DNA from: Deinococcus hopiensis KR-140
GTDB taxonomy: Bacteria > Deinococcota > Deinococci > Deinococcales > Deinococcaceae
Assembly: GCF_900176165.1 (NCBI RefSeq)
Contig: NZ_FWWU01000003.1
Location: 186,001 to 250,000, forward strand
DNA: 64,000 bases
Direction: 5' to 3'
The notes under the pieces were generated by a model. The model saw only the letters and a program-made list of their open reading frames with translations. It searched no databases and was not told the origin of the DNA. A program made the position numbers and the translations under genes. Shown in pieces: positions 28,984 to 41,074 of this stretch (the stretch's first letter is position 1; every line of letters begins with the position of its first letter).

Positions 28984-29478
28984 ATGACCGATTCCAGCGC
29001 CACCGCCCCGAAGATCATCGCCGTCACCACCCTGGACGGCTACCTGTACGCTGTCAGCAAGGCGGGCTACCTGCTGCCCCTGTACTTCTACGGCCCCATC
29101 CTCAGCCACCTCGACGGCGGCACCACACCCCCCGTGTTCGACGTGCCCTTTGTGGATGGCTGGCCCCCCTACACCCAGCCCTTTGCCGAGGGCTACGTGC
29201 CCGTGCCCAAACTGAACAATAAGGTTCTGCCCGACGACATCGAGACGTTTTTTACGGAGCAGGAACGCTCCCAATCCAAGCGGAACTGGCAGCAGCTGGT
29301 GTTCGGCGGCTACCCCCTCTATATCTTTGGCAACGGCGAACAGCCGGACCCCGTTGGAAGTGATGTGCGCGAACATCCCACGGCCCTGTTCCGCCAGGTG
29401 AAGGTGGATTTTCGACATGGACCGATTACTGGGGTGAAGGATGGACCTACTATGCCCCCGGCGTATGTTGGACCGTAA
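28984..29478 (+). CDS. Secreted-repeat-like protein, paralogue of the preceding gene
   Basis: A 164-aa protein starting after AAGGAGAAC. It shows TTLDGYLYAVSKAGYLLPLY, FVDGWPPYTQPFAEGY and QQLVFGGYPLYIFGNGEQPD with PTALFRQVKVDF. These match the two halves of the preceding protein (WPLYLFAGD versus YPLYIFGNG), so the genes look like diverged duplicates. No signal peptide is seen. It is the last plus-strand gene of the fibre cluster and ends 16 bases before the convergent SARP/STAND gene. Confidence 0.55.
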   Translation: MTDSSATAPKIIAVTTLDGYLYAVSKAGYLLPLYFYGPILSHLDGGTTPPVFDVPFVDGWPPYTQPFAEGYVPVPKLNNKVLPDDIETFFTEQERSQSKRNWQQLVFGGYPLYIFGNGEQPDPVGSDVREHPTALFRQVKVDFRHGPITGVKDGPTMPPAYVGP

Positions 29479-29494
29479 CAATTTACTCTAAAGC

Positions 29495-32341
29495 TTATGT
29501 TTTTAAATCTTGTAGCAATTTTATTAAATGCATAGCTATATCTTTAAGATCATTAAATTCAATCTTATCGTGTGAGTCCCTCTTTAGTTTATCGGCCCTG
29601 GTCTTCAACGACGCATCGGCCTCATTGTTACTGCATAATTGTAAAATGTAGGAATTTATGGTGTCGGGGAAGTAGTTGGATAAATCTTCTGCGCATATAA
29701 TGAGACCCTTCCATATATTCATATTATTATTATTGCGTTGTTCTAAGGCAATTTTTATACCAGCTTGAACCCTAGATCTAGCTTGTGGAGTTCGTCCTAG
29801 GGCATATAGAGCTTGTGCTTCAAGAAACATTGTATGGATGGTATTGTCCAAGTACTGATGATCTCGCGTAAGATCGGTAATTTGGCGTGTACATATCAGG
29901 GTCTTTCGAGGCTGTCCTATGCCTAGATGAGCCATTCCTAGATATAACAATACCTGCAGTTTAGAAAAAAGGTTTCCTGTGTTTTGAATTCTGCTTAATA
30001 GTACGTTCGCCTCAGACAATATATTCTCGTAATTCGGGGAAGGCATTTCTAATTGAACCCATAGCAGTGTTTCCCCTAAAGTTAAGCTTGAGCCGTGCGG
30101 AAGGAGTTTTTGAGCTTCGGGTAACAATTCCAAAACTTCTTCGAACTCTCCTAGGCGGGTTAGCCCGCCCAGGAGATTCGTAAGGTACCCCGCTTGTCTA
30201 TTTAAGTCTTTAGTGTCTCGTGCTATCGCTAGGGCTTCCCGTGTAAGGGAGACTGCTATGCGGAGTTGCCCTTGCTCGCTACGAACTACTGCCAGCGTAT
30301 TCAGCACCCGCATCCTGTTTCCTCGGTCATCCGCCAGCGGCCCGCTTAAAAACCTCGTCGCCAACGTTTGGGCATCCAGTAACCTGCCCGCCCGTTGTGC
30401 CAACCACATACAGGCGATCTGCCCGGCGGCCTGCACCTCGGGTGGAGCCTGCACGTCCTCGATCAGGTCACACAGGCGCTGAAAGACGTCCGTGCCCGTC
30501 ACCGCCAGAGCCAGCCCGTCGTAGTGCGACATCAGGTGGTAGAGCAGCCCAGCCTCCAGCGTGCCCGCCTGGAGTGCGGTGCGGATGGCGCGGAGCACGT
30601 TGCCCGATTCCTCCGCCACGGCGGGATCGGTGGGCGAACGCGACCCGAACCACTCCAGGTAATGCCGGGCGTGCTCGCCGCGCGCCTCCTCCAGCAGCGC
30701 CGCGTGCACCGGACCGTGCGTGTGCACCAGGCTTTCCAGGGCAGGGTAAATGCGCAGCCGCTCGCTGCCAGGCCGGTGGGCTTCCAGAAAGGAGTGGTCG
30801 AGCAGGGCGTTCAGGTCCGCCTCGGGAATCCCCAGGGCCAGGGCATCCGCTGGGTCGAAGTCCGCGAACACGCTCAGGCGCAGCAGGGCCCGCTGCTCGG
30901 ACGCCTGCAGCAGCGCCCACGAGCGCTCCGCCACCGCTGCCAGCCCCCGTTTGCCGCTGCCCACGTCGTGCAGGGTGGCGCCACTTTGCAGGATGCGCAC
31001 GTACACGTCTTCCAGCGGCTCCACCCGCAGCCAGGAGGCGGCCAGGGTCAGCGCGAGTGGGTGCCCTTCCAACCGCCGGACAAGCCCCGAAAGCAGCGCC
31101 GCGTTGGCAGGCGCCACCGCAAAGCCCCGCTGAATTCGCCTGGCCTCCCGCACGAACAGGGCCACGGCGGGACTTTCCTGCACTTCGGGGGCTTCGGCCT
31201 CGGGCGGGGGGCACTCCAGCCCGCCCAGACGCAGGGCCAGCGCCGCCGTACCGGATTCGAGGGTGGTGGGGGTGGGACCCGCCAGACCGCGCGGCAGGCC
31301 CAGCCGCCGCCGTCCGGTCAGGACCCAGCGCACGTCCGGCAGGCTGCGGCCCACCTCGTGCAGCAGTTCGGGCAGGTCTTCCAGGGCGTCCAGACCGTCG
31401 AGCAGCACCACCGGGCGCTCGCCCAGCACGCGGCCCGCCGCGGCCCAGCCCGTGGGCGCGGCGTGGCCTGGGGCACGCACGGCGGCCAGGCGCGAGAGCA
31501 GTTCGCTGCCGTAAAGCGCGCCCTCGGCGTCCACGTGGGTCACGTCACGCCCCAGCGCCTGCAGCTCGCGCAGCAGCTCGCGCCCCAGTGTGGACTTTCC
31601 GATGCCGCCGGGACCGCTGACCGCAGCGACGCCCCCACCCGGAAGCGTGGCCCAGGCCAGCAGGGCGTCGAGTTCCACCGCCCGGCCCAGCATCCGCCGG
31701 GTGCGGATCGGGGTTGTGGCGGCGCCCTCTTCAGGGTCCTCGAAGCCCTGGGCCTCAGCGCGCAACTCGGTTTCCAGTGCGCTGCCGGGCAGGCTCAGGG
31801 GCAGCAGCCGCCGCAGCATTTCCGGCTCGGGTGGGGGCGCTCCCGGCAGCCGGAAGACCTGCTCGGCCAGCGCAGCGGCCCGCGCAGGTTCGGCCCGCTC
31901 GGCGTCCGTCAGCAGTTCGGCCTGGACGTGCCGCGCCAGCCGCTCGCGCTGGGTCAGCACCCATTCTTCGAACTCGGCGGAGGTGCCCTGCAGGTCCACC
32001 CCATGCAAAAAGGGGCCCGGGTACGCCGCCAGCACGTCGGGCCCGCTCAGGGTCAGCAGCCGCGCCGCGTCGCAGGGCAGGCCGCTGTCCACCGGGTCCT
32101 CCGAACGCAGGGCGCCCGCGTTCCGGTCGCGCAGGGCGTGCAGGGCCACCCGCAGGCTGGAATCGGGCTGCTGCGCGCCGGGCCAGAGCAGCTCGGCCAG
32201 CCTGCGGCGCGGCGTCGGGCCTTCGAGGGCCACGAACGCCAGCAGCAGCAGGGGTTTAACCCGCCGGAACGTTCCCAGTCTCAGTCCCCCCAGCGTCTGG
32301 AGTACGGCCCGTTCCTCAGCTGTCGCCACGGCGTTGGTCAT
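29495..32341 (-). CDS. SARP/AfsR-type STAND regulator (DNA-binding, NB-ARC-like ATPase, TPR)
   Basis: A 948-aa regulator. Residues 10-70 form a winged-helix SARP-type region (LRLGTFRRVKPLLLLAFVAL, PTPRRRLAELLWPG, SSLRVALHALR). A BTAD-like helical domain to about 190 follows. The ATPase has Walker A GPGGIGKST (about residue 243) and Walker B-like PVVLLDGLDAL (about 312). The remaining ~500 residues are helical, TPR-like repeats. It resembles AfsR/GutR-type signal integrators. The last ~250 codons lie in distinctly AT-rich DNA with rare-codon clusters (for example NNNNMN), unlike the GC-rich rest. The start at 32341 lacks a clear ribosome site. Confidence 0.85.
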   Translation of the reverse strand: MTNAVATAEERAVLQTLGGLRLGTFRRVKPLLLLAFVALEGPTPRRRLAELLWPGAQQPDSSLRVALHALRDRNAGALRSEDPVDSGLPCDAARLLTLSGPDVLAAYPGPFLHGVDLQGTSAEFEEWVLTQRERLARHVQAELLTDAERAEPARAAALAEQVFRLPGAPPPEPEMLRRLLPLSLPGSALETELRAEAQGFEDPEEGAATTPIRTRRMLGRAVELDALLAWATLPGGGVAAVSGPGGIGKSTLGRELLRELQALGRDVTHVDAEGALYGSELLSRLAAVRAPGHAAPTGWAAAGRVLGERPVVLLDGLDALEDLPELLHEVGRSLPDVRWVLTGRRRLGLPRGLAGPTPTTLESGTAALALRLGGLECPPPEAEAPEVQESPAVALFVREARRIQRGFAVAPANAALLSGLVRRLEGHPLALTLAASWLRVEPLEDVYVRILQSGATLHDVGSGKRGLAAVAERSWALLQASEQRALLRLSVFADFDPADALALGIPEADLNALLDHSFLEAHRPGSERLRIYPALESLVHTHGPVHAALLEEARGEHARHYLEWFGSRSPTDPAVAEESGNVLRAIRTALQAGTLEAGLLYHLMSHYDGLALAVTGTDVFQRLCDLIEDVQAPPEVQAAGQIACMWLAQRAGRLLDAQTLATRFLSGPLADDRGNRMRVLNTLAVVRSEQGQLRIAVSLTREALAIARDTKDLNRQAGYLTNLLGGLTRLGEFEEVLELLPEAQKLLPHGSSLTLGETLLWVQLEMPSPNYENILSEANVLLSRIQNTGNLFSKLQVLLYLGMAHLGIGQPRKTLICTRQITDLTRDHQYLDNTIHTMFLEAQALYALGRTPQARSRVQAGIKIALEQRNNNNMNIWKGLIICAEDLSNYFPDTINSYILQLCSNNEADASLKTRADKLKRDSHDKIEFNDLKDIAMHLIKLLQDLKT

Positions 32342-32592
32342 GATTGGCCAGTATGACAATTCTCACACCCCTCATGGACAGACCTCAGCGTACTGTCCCC
32401 AGCAGCGTCAGCCTTGAGCAGGCGCACCGCCAGGGGCAACATGCCGGTGGGGTCGTGTCGGGAGCCTCGGGCCAGTCTCGACCTCCACCCCACCGCCACG
32501 CTTTCGCCGCGCCGGGACCCCGGCCTGGAGTCCTCCCCGGCACGCCTTGAGGTGGTGGGTTCGGACGTCCCCCATTCCTTTATCTTGAACGC

Positions 32593-33333
32593 GTGATTTC
32601 TGTAGAACAGCTGGCGGAGAATCTGCCCGAAGGGTTCATCGCCGTGGATTCGGACTGGCGCGTCAGGTATGTGAGCGCCCGCGCCCGCCACCTGCTCCGC
32701 AACTCCGGGCTGCAGCTGGGGACCGATCTGCACGACCTGTTGCCCGACGCGCCCGGCACCAAGGTCTGGTCGGAACTGAACCGGGCCCACCAGAAGCGCG
32801 TGATGGTGGAGTTCGAGGTGTTCTACCCGCAGCTGTTCGTGTGGCACGAGGTCCGCGCCATTCCGGACAGCGAGGGCGGGCTGGCCCTCCTGTTGCGGGA
32901 CGTGACGGACCGGCAGTGGGTGATTCAGAAAGACGCCGAGCACGCCTACTTGCGCGGGCTGTTCGCGGACGCCCCCCTGGCCATTTCGATTCTGCGGGGC
33001 CCCAAGCACCAGTTCGAGTACGCCAACGACTTTGCGCGGAATCTGGTGGGGGGACGGCACCTCGAAGGCCTGACGGTCCGCGAGGCCTTTCCCGAATTGC
33101 AGGGACAGGGCTTTTTTGAACTTCTGGATCAGGTGTACGGCACGGGCGTCCCCTTTCACGGATCGGAGTTGCCCGCGGTTCTGACGTCCCCCGACGGTCA
33201 GACGCCCCAGGACCTGATCGTCAACGTCTCCTACCTGCCGCTGCGCGGATTTGACACCGAGGTGAGGGGGCTCCTGTCCCTGTCCACCGATGTCACGCAT
33301 TACGTGGGGAAACGCCAGGTGGCCCAAAGCTAA
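32593..33333 (+). CDS. PAS-domain protein without output domain
   Basis: A 246-aa soluble protein with two PAS domains: residues 1-110 (LPEGFIAVDSDWRVRYVSAR to LALLLRDVTDRQWV) and 120-240 (LFADAPLAISILRGPKHQFE, YANDFARNLVGGRHLEGLTV to LLSLSTDVTHYVG). No kinase, GGDEF or DNA-binding domain follows and the stop is clear. The GTG start has no Shine-Dalgarno, but TATCTT ends six bases before it, a -10-like box that suggests a leaderless transcript. It is divergent from the SARP/STAND gene. A role as a sensor partner is inferred. Confidence 0.75.
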   Translation: MISVEQLAENLPEGFIAVDSDWRVRYVSARARHLLRNSGLQLGTDLHDLLPDAPGTKVWSELNRAHQKRVMVEFEVFYPQLFVWHEVRAIPDSEGGLALLLRDVTDRQWVIQKDAEHAYLRGLFADAPLAISILRGPKHQFEYANDFARNLVGGRHLEGLTVREAFPELQGQGFFELLDQVYGTGVPFHGSELPAVLTSPDGQTPQDLIVNVSYLPLRGFDTEVRGLLSLSTDVTHYVGKRQVAQS

Positions 33334-33466
33334 AGCGGAACCCCCGGTGCGCCTGAGCGCTCGGCCTTGCTCCAGTGGCTGGCGTCAGTCACGGGTCGCC
33401 CTCAGAACGCTTGGTCTCCAGCCCACCCACGAGGGCGTGAGGGCCTGCAACCGGCCACTTCCGGCT

Positions 33467-34363
33467 TCAGAACACCCGCGGCTTCGGCGGATCGTCCAGC
33501 GTGGTGCCCTCCCCCGTCTCGTCCGCCCAGACTTTCATATGGGTCAGGCGGGCCGCCCCAAAGGTGGTGGTAAACGCCACGTCCGAAGCGTCGCGCCCCT
33601 GGGCGATCAGCAGCCGCCCGGCGCGGGGCTTGTTGTGACGGGCGTCGAAGGTGCGCCACTCGCCTCCCAGGTACGCCTCGAACCAGGCGTGAAAATCCAT
33701 GGGCACGGGGTCGGGGGTGATGTCGATGTCGGGCAGGTAGCCGCACACGTAGCGCGCGGGAATGTTCAGCGCCCGGCAAAACGCCACGCCCATGTGGGCG
33801 AAGTCCCGGCACACGGCCCGCTTGCTGTCCAGCGCCTGCCGGGCCGTGGTCGTCGACGTACTGCCCGAGCCGTACACGCATTCGTCGTGCAGGAAGTCGC
33901 TGATCGCCTGCACCTGCGCCCACCCACCCGCGATGTGCCCGAAGCGCTCCCAGGCCTCGCCGCTCACCAGGTCGCTGTCCACATAACGGCTGGGCAGCAG
34001 GTACTGGATGGTTTCGTCGGGCAGGTCCTCGACGCGGTGCTTGGGCAGGTCCGGCAAGATGGGGTCCGGGCGGCGGGTAACTTCCGCGATCAGGTCGTGC
34101 CCGACTGTAAATTCGCCCGGCTGCGCCAGCGTGCGCCACACCCTGTTGCCGTGAATGTCGGTGTAGCTGTGGATGCCCTGCGCTGCGCCCAGGGGCCGCT
34201 CGTCCACGATGCGCTGGCGGGTGCCGGTGGGGTAGAGGCGATCTACGGGTTGCACCACGAACAGCATGGGCGTGGGATAGGGCACGTCGAAAGTCAGGGA
34301 GAAACCGGCGCGCACACGCACGGGCTGATCGATGGAACTGGGCACCGCTGGAGTCTGCACCAT
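33467..34363 (-). CDS. Transglutaminase-like cysteine protease-fold protein
   Basis: A 298-aa protein with an N-terminal beta domain (VRVRAGFSLTFDVPYPTPML, GNRVWRTLAQPGEF) and a transglutaminase core. The core has Cys in SKRAVCRDFAHMGVAFCRAL, His in VPMDFHAWFEAYLGG and Asp in EWRTFDARHNKPRAGR. The start at 34363 follows GAGGCGC. It is a diverged second copy of the transglutaminase at 23030-23854 but is not with an ATP-grasp or alpha-E gene. The nearest relatives are proteins linked to periplasmic or peptide processing. The substrate is unknown. Confidence 0.85.
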   Translation of the reverse strand: MVQTPAVPSSIDQPVRVRAGFSLTFDVPYPTPMLFVVQPVDRLYPTGTRQRIVDERPLGAAQGIHSYTDIHGNRVWRTLAQPGEFTVGHDLIAEVTRRPDPILPDLPKHRVEDLPDETIQYLLPSRYVDSDLVSGEAWERFGHIAGGWAQVQAISDFLHDECVYGSGSTSTTTARQALDSKRAVCRDFAHMGVAFCRALNIPARYVCGYLPDIDITPDPVPMDFHAWFEAYLGGEWRTFDARHNKPRAGRLLIAQGRDASDVAFTTTFGAARLTHMKVWADETGEGTTLDDPPKPRVF

Positions 34364-34443
34364 GCGCCTCAGTCTGCCGCGTTTGCCCGTGCCTGTGAAG
34401 GCCACCCGGGTTCTGGGTCTCGCAACCTCAGGGTTGAGGGGGC

Positions 34444-36395
<1,952 letters not shown>

Positions 36396-36419
36396 GGCCG
36401 TATGGTAGGCCGCGCCTGT

Positions 36420-36539
36420 GAAGACGGGGCGAAGACCGAAAGACGTCTTTTCGGGGAAGACCGGGACGTTTTTGGCGTCCGGGCAGCGCTCAACGCGTCT
36501 TCGACAAATCTTCAAAGAAGCTGCGCCCCGTCTTCGACA
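36420..36539. promoter_or_regulatory. Array of GTCTTC/GAAGAC motifs between regulator and exporter
   Basis: Within 120 bases, GAAGAC occurs at 36420, 36431 and 36456, and GTCTTC at 36497 and 36530. A palindrome GAAAGACGTCTTTTC lies at 36438-36452 and ATCTTCAAAGAAG at 36508-36520. The 11-mer CGTCTTCGACA is repeated exactly, 33 bases apart, just upstream of the exporter start. This is the layout of tandem response-regulator sites. Confidence 0.6.
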
Positions 36540-36559
36540 TCGCGCCGCAGACTCGCTTC

Positions 36560-37927
36560 ATGCGAGCCGCCCTCCACCCCCTTCGCCTGCCCCGCGCCCT
36601 GGCACTGAGCGCGGCCCTGAGTTTGTTCGGGGTCAGCCTGGCCCAGGGAAGCGCTGAGCTGACCCTGGACGCCGCCCTCGCCCAACTGGCCGGGGCCCCC
36701 AGCGTGACCCAGGCGCAACTCAGCGTGGTGACCGCCCAGGAAAACCTCAACGCCGCCCGCAGCGCCCTGGGCCTGACCGTCAGCGTGACCGGCAACGCGA
36801 ACTACGCGGGGGCCACCACGTCCGTGGCCGCGAACGGCACCTCCGCCGACACGCCCGCGAGCCTGAGCGGCAGCGCGGGCGTGAACGTGTCGCTGGGCCT
36901 GCTCCCCTGGGCCAGCAGTCAGGCCGGGCTCCGCAGCGCCGAGCGCAACCTCGCCTTGGCCCGCGTCCGGCTGACGGAGGCGCAGGCCACCGCCCGCCTG
37001 AACGCCGTTCAGCAGTACCTCGCGGGTGTCCTGGCAACGCAGGACGTGGCCCTCGCGGACCAGACCCTGGCCCTGCGCCAGCGTCAACTGACCGTGACGC
37101 AGACGCAGCGGGAGAACGGCAACGCCACCGCCGAAAGTGTGCTGAGCGCCCAGGCGAACGTGCAGAGCGCCCAGGGGGCCCAGCTTCAGGCTGCCGCCAG
37201 CCTCGACGCCGCCCGCCGGAGCCTGAGCGCCGCCCTGGGCACCGATGTGGGCGGCCGCACCTTCATCACCGCGCCCCAGACCACCTTCACCCTGCCCGAC
37301 GTGGCGGCCCTCGTCACCCAGGCCCGGACCCAGCGCCGTGAGGTGCTGGAGGCCCAGAACACCCTCGCCGCCGCGCAGGAGGCCCTGGAGACGCAGAGGC
37401 GCGAGGCCACGCTGCCCGACGTGACCGCCAGCGTGCGCTACGGGCCGGGTACAGGGGGCCTCAGCGCCAGCCTCAACCTCAAGCAGGGGACGGTGGGGGC
37501 GGGGTACACCCTGCCTGTCGGAACGTCCACCGGTACGGCCAACCGCGTCACCGCCAGCGTCACGGGCACCTACGTGATCTACTCGCCCGCTGTAAAAGCG
37601 GAGTTGTCGGCGGCGCAGGCCACCGTCACGCAGGCGCAGCTCTCGCTGAACGTCGCCCAGCAGAACGTGGAACTCGACGTGCGGACGCGCCTGAGCACCC
37701 TGCAAAGCAGCCTGATCGCCCTGCAGAGCCGCGCCACGCAGGTGCAGGTGGCCCAGATTTCCCTCGACGCTGCCCGTACCCGGGTGGAGGCGGGCACGGG
37801 CACCGCCGACGACGTGGCGGCCGCTGAACTCGGCCTCCTTCAAGCCCAGCGTGACCTCCTGAGCGCGCGCGTTACCGCCCAGACCAACCTCATTCAACTG
37901 CAAAACGCCGCTGGAGGCCCTGCGTGA
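36560..37927 (+). CDS. TolC-family outer membrane efflux protein
   Basis: A 455-aa protein with a signal peptide (ALALSAALSLFGVSLAQG) and two TolC-like repeats of long coiled-coil helices separated by beta strands (GLTVSVTGNANYAG, LPDVTASVRYGPGTGGL, GTYVIYSPAVKAELSAAQAT). It should form the outer-membrane exit duct of the following MacAB-like pump. It is very rich in Ala, Gln and Thr. The start is the ATG after the motif array; its stop overlaps the next GTG (GTGA). Confidence 0.85.
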   Translation: MRAALHPLRLPRALALSAALSLFGVSLAQGSAELTLDAALAQLAGAPSVTQAQLSVVTAQENLNAARSALGLTVSVTGNANYAGATTSVAANGTSADTPASLSGSAGVNVSLGLLPWASSQAGLRSAERNLALARVRLTEAQATARLNAVQQYLAGVLATQDVALADQTLALRQRQLTVTQTQRENGNATAESVLSAQANVQSAQGAQLQAAASLDAARRSLSAALGTDVGGRTFITAPQTTFTLPDVAALVTQARTQRREVLEAQNTLAAAQEALETQRREATLPDVTASVRYGPGTGGLSASLNLKQGTVGAGYTLPVGTSTGTANRVTASVTGTYVIYSPAVKAELSAAQATVTQAQLSLNVAQQNVELDVRTRLSTLQSSLIALQSRATQVQVAQISLDAARTRVEAGTGTADDVAAAELGLLQAQRDLLSARVTAQTNLIQLQNAAGGPA

Positions 37928-38958
37928 AACTCCTCTCTGCTCTCTCTTTGACCACCGCCCTGCTCCTGCCCACCGCCTCCGCCCAGGGCACCGTCAGTCT
38001 GGGCCAGGCCGTGACCGCCGCCCTGACGAACAACGGTGACGTGAAGACCGCCCAGGCCAACCTGCAAAAGGCCCAGGCCGCCAACAAGGCCGCGCAGGCC
38101 GATCCCAGCACCCTGGCCGCCGCCAAGCTCACCGCGCGGAGCAGCGAGGCGGAGGCCGAGGCACAACTGCACTCGGCGCGTCTGGGCACCCTGCAAAACA
38201 CCATGACCGCCTATACGGCCCTGCTCGAAGCCCAGGAGAACGTGGAGCTCCAGACCCTGCAGGTGCAGGTGGACCAGAAGGGGGTGCAGGTGGCGCAGGT
38301 CAAGCTCAAGGTGCAGAATGCCACCGCCCTGGACGTGCAAAACGCGCAGAACACCCTCTCGGGCAGCCAGCAGAACCTCGCGGACGCGAAAGCCCAGGTC
38401 AATCTCGCCAGCGCCAAACTCGCCACGCTGACCGGGCTGGGCAGCGGCGTGCGGGCCGCGGGCATTACCACCGTCCCCAAACTGTCTACCACCCTTGCCA
38501 AGTTGCAACAGGGTCTGCCGGACCTCGCCAGCGTGATCTCATCGGCCAACGATGTGGCCGCCCAGCAACTCGCGGTGAAGCTCGCGGACAACGACTTCAC
38601 GCCTGCCCGCACCTTAAGTGACGCCCGCACCGCTCTCTCCAACGCCCAGCGCAGCCTGGACAGCGCCCAGAAGGGAGCGGGGCAGACCCTTGCCAGCGCG
38701 TACCAGAGCGCCCAGAACAGCTACGAGCTCCTCAGCGTGGCCCAGAGCCGCGAGGCGGCCGCCCAGAAGACCTACACCCAGGACGCCGCCCGTCTGAAAA
38801 GCGGCACCATCAGCGCCGTCGAGCTGCAGGGCAGCCAGCTGGCGCTGAAAAAGGCCCAGTACGCCCGCCTGCAGGCGCAGGACAACGTGCTTGAAGCCCT
38901 CGCGGCGCTGTCCGTCGCCGCCGGGCAGAACCTGACGGGCATCGGAGGCAGCCTGTGA
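37924..38958 (+). CDS. Second TolC-like coiled-coil efflux protein
   Basis: A 344-aa protein with a signal peptide (LSALSLTTALLLPTASAQG). Its long helices carry heptad-like Ala, Gln and Leu patterns (VKTAQANLQKAQAANKAAQA, LDVQNAQNTLSGSQQNLADA) and a C-terminal helix pair. It is shorter than TolC and lacks obvious barrel strands in the second half. It may be a half-length TolC relative or periplasmic helical component. The GTG start overlaps the previous stop, and its own stop overlaps the adaptor GTG. Two TolC-like genes in one exporter operon is unusual. Confidence 0.75.
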   Translation: MKLLSALSLTTALLLPTASAQGTVSLGQAVTAALTNNGDVKTAQANLQKAQAANKAAQADPSTLAAAKLTARSSEAEAEAQLHSARLGTLQNTMTAYTALLEAQENVELQTLQVQVDQKGVQVAQVKLKVQNATALDVQNAQNTLSGSQQNLADAKAQVNLASAKLATLTGLGSGVRAAGITTVPKLSTTLAKLQQGLPDLASVISSANDVAAQQLAVKLADNDFTPARTLSDARTALSNAQRSLDSAQKGAGQTLASAYQSAQNSYELLSVAQSREAAAQKTYTQDAARLKSGTISAVELQGSQLALKKAQYARLQAQDNVLEALAALSVAAGQNLTGIGGSL

Positions 38959-40336
38959 CCACGCCCGCCGTCACCACCCGGCCTTCCCAGACCCGGCGCC
39001 GCAAGCGCTGGCCCTGGGTGGTGACCGGCCTGCTGCTGCTGGGCGGTGTGGGCGGCGGGGTGTATTACAACCGCGCGCACACCGCGGAGGCGACCACCAC
39101 CGAGACCGTGACCACCCAGACCGTCCAGCCCGGCACCATTCGCGTCAGCGTGAGTGGTCCCGGCACCCTGGAGGCCAACGCCACCCGGACGGTCGGCGCG
39201 GACCTCACCGCCACCGTGGGTCAGGTTCCGGCGGTGGGTGAGCGGGTGCAGAAGGGCCAGCTCCTGACCACCCTGAGGAGCGACGAGGTGGAGGAAAACG
39301 TCCAGACCGCCGAGCTGAGCCTCCGCAAGGCCCAGGCCAGCCTCGACGCCACCCGCGCCAGCCAGGCATCGGGCCGCGCCGGGCGGCAGAGCAGCGTGAC
39401 CCAGGCGTTTGGCAACGTGACCGACGCCCGTCAGGCCCTGACCGAGGCGGCGCACACCCTGAATGCCCAGCAGCAGCTCTATGCCGTCGGTGCCGTGAGC
39501 GGGCAGGCCCTGACCGACGCCCGCACCGCCGCGAGTAAGGCCCGCTCGGCGCTCCAGAGCGCCCAGGCCAGCCTCGCGGCGGCCCAGACCCAGGCGGCGA
39601 CGGGCAACGGCAGCGACGCCGAGAACCTCCGCAGCGCGCAGATCGCCGTGCAGCAGGCCCAGGCAGCGCTGACCACCGCCCAGAAGGCGCGAACTGACCT
39701 CAAGGTCTACGCCCCCATCAGCGGTGTGGTGAGCGCCGTAAACGCCACCGAGGGCACCGTGGTCCTCAGCGGCGCGACGCTGCTCACCATCATCGACGAC
39801 ACCACCCTCAACCTGCCCGTGCAGGTGGACGAGACCGAAATCGCGGGCGTGAAGGTGGGCCAGAAGGCCGAGGTGACCCTGGACGCCTACGACGGTCAGA
39901 CCTTCGGGGGCAAAGTCATTCGCGTCTCACCCGGGGCCACCCAGTCCAACGGCATCAGCGTCTTTACCGCCACCGTCAGCCTGAACAACGCCGGCGGGCA
40001 GCTGCGCAGCGGCATGACCGCCGAGGCCGAGATCATCCAGAGCGAGGCCCAGGGCCTGCTCGTGCCCACCAAGGCCGTCGAAACGGTGCGCACCCGCAGC
40101 TACGTCGAGGTGCCCGGCCAGGGCGAGGGAGCCGGGCCCGAGCGCGTGCGCGTCCATACGGGCGCGACGGACGGCACGAACACCGTCGTGACCGAGGGGC
40201 TGGAGGCCGGGCAGGAGGTGATCGTTCCAGGCGGTACGAGGAGCAGCGCTGGAACGTCGGGCACGTCCTCAAACCGCCGGAGCGGGGGCTTTGGCGGTGC
40301 GGGGGGACCTCCCGCCGGCGGCTTCGGGGGCGCGCC

Positions 40337-40340
<4 letters not shown>
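38955..40340 (+). CDS. MacA/HlyD-type periplasmic adaptor
   Basis: A 461-aa adaptor with one N-terminal membrane anchor (WPWVVTGLLLLGGVGGGVYY). Lipoyl half-motifs are RVSVSGPGTLEANATRTVGA and LKVYAPISGVVSAVNATEG, around a long coiled-coil hairpin. A beta-barrel domain follows (LNLPVQVDETEIAGVKVGQK) and then a membrane-proximal domain (LVPTKAVETVRTRSYVEV). The Gly/Ser-rich tail (GGFGGAGGPPAGGFGGAP) is unusual. It connects the inner-membrane MacB-like pump to a TolC duct. GTG start, GTGA overlaps on both sides. Confidence 0.92.

Positions 40341-41070
<730 letters not shown>

Positions 41071-41074
<4 letters not shown>

Noticed and set aside
30395..32356. Very long plus-strand frame of 653 codons opposite the SARP/STAND gene
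   Set aside because: It is the antisense of a GC-rich gene with clear ATPase motifs; the translation is Gln/Arg/Gly-rich and has no domain.
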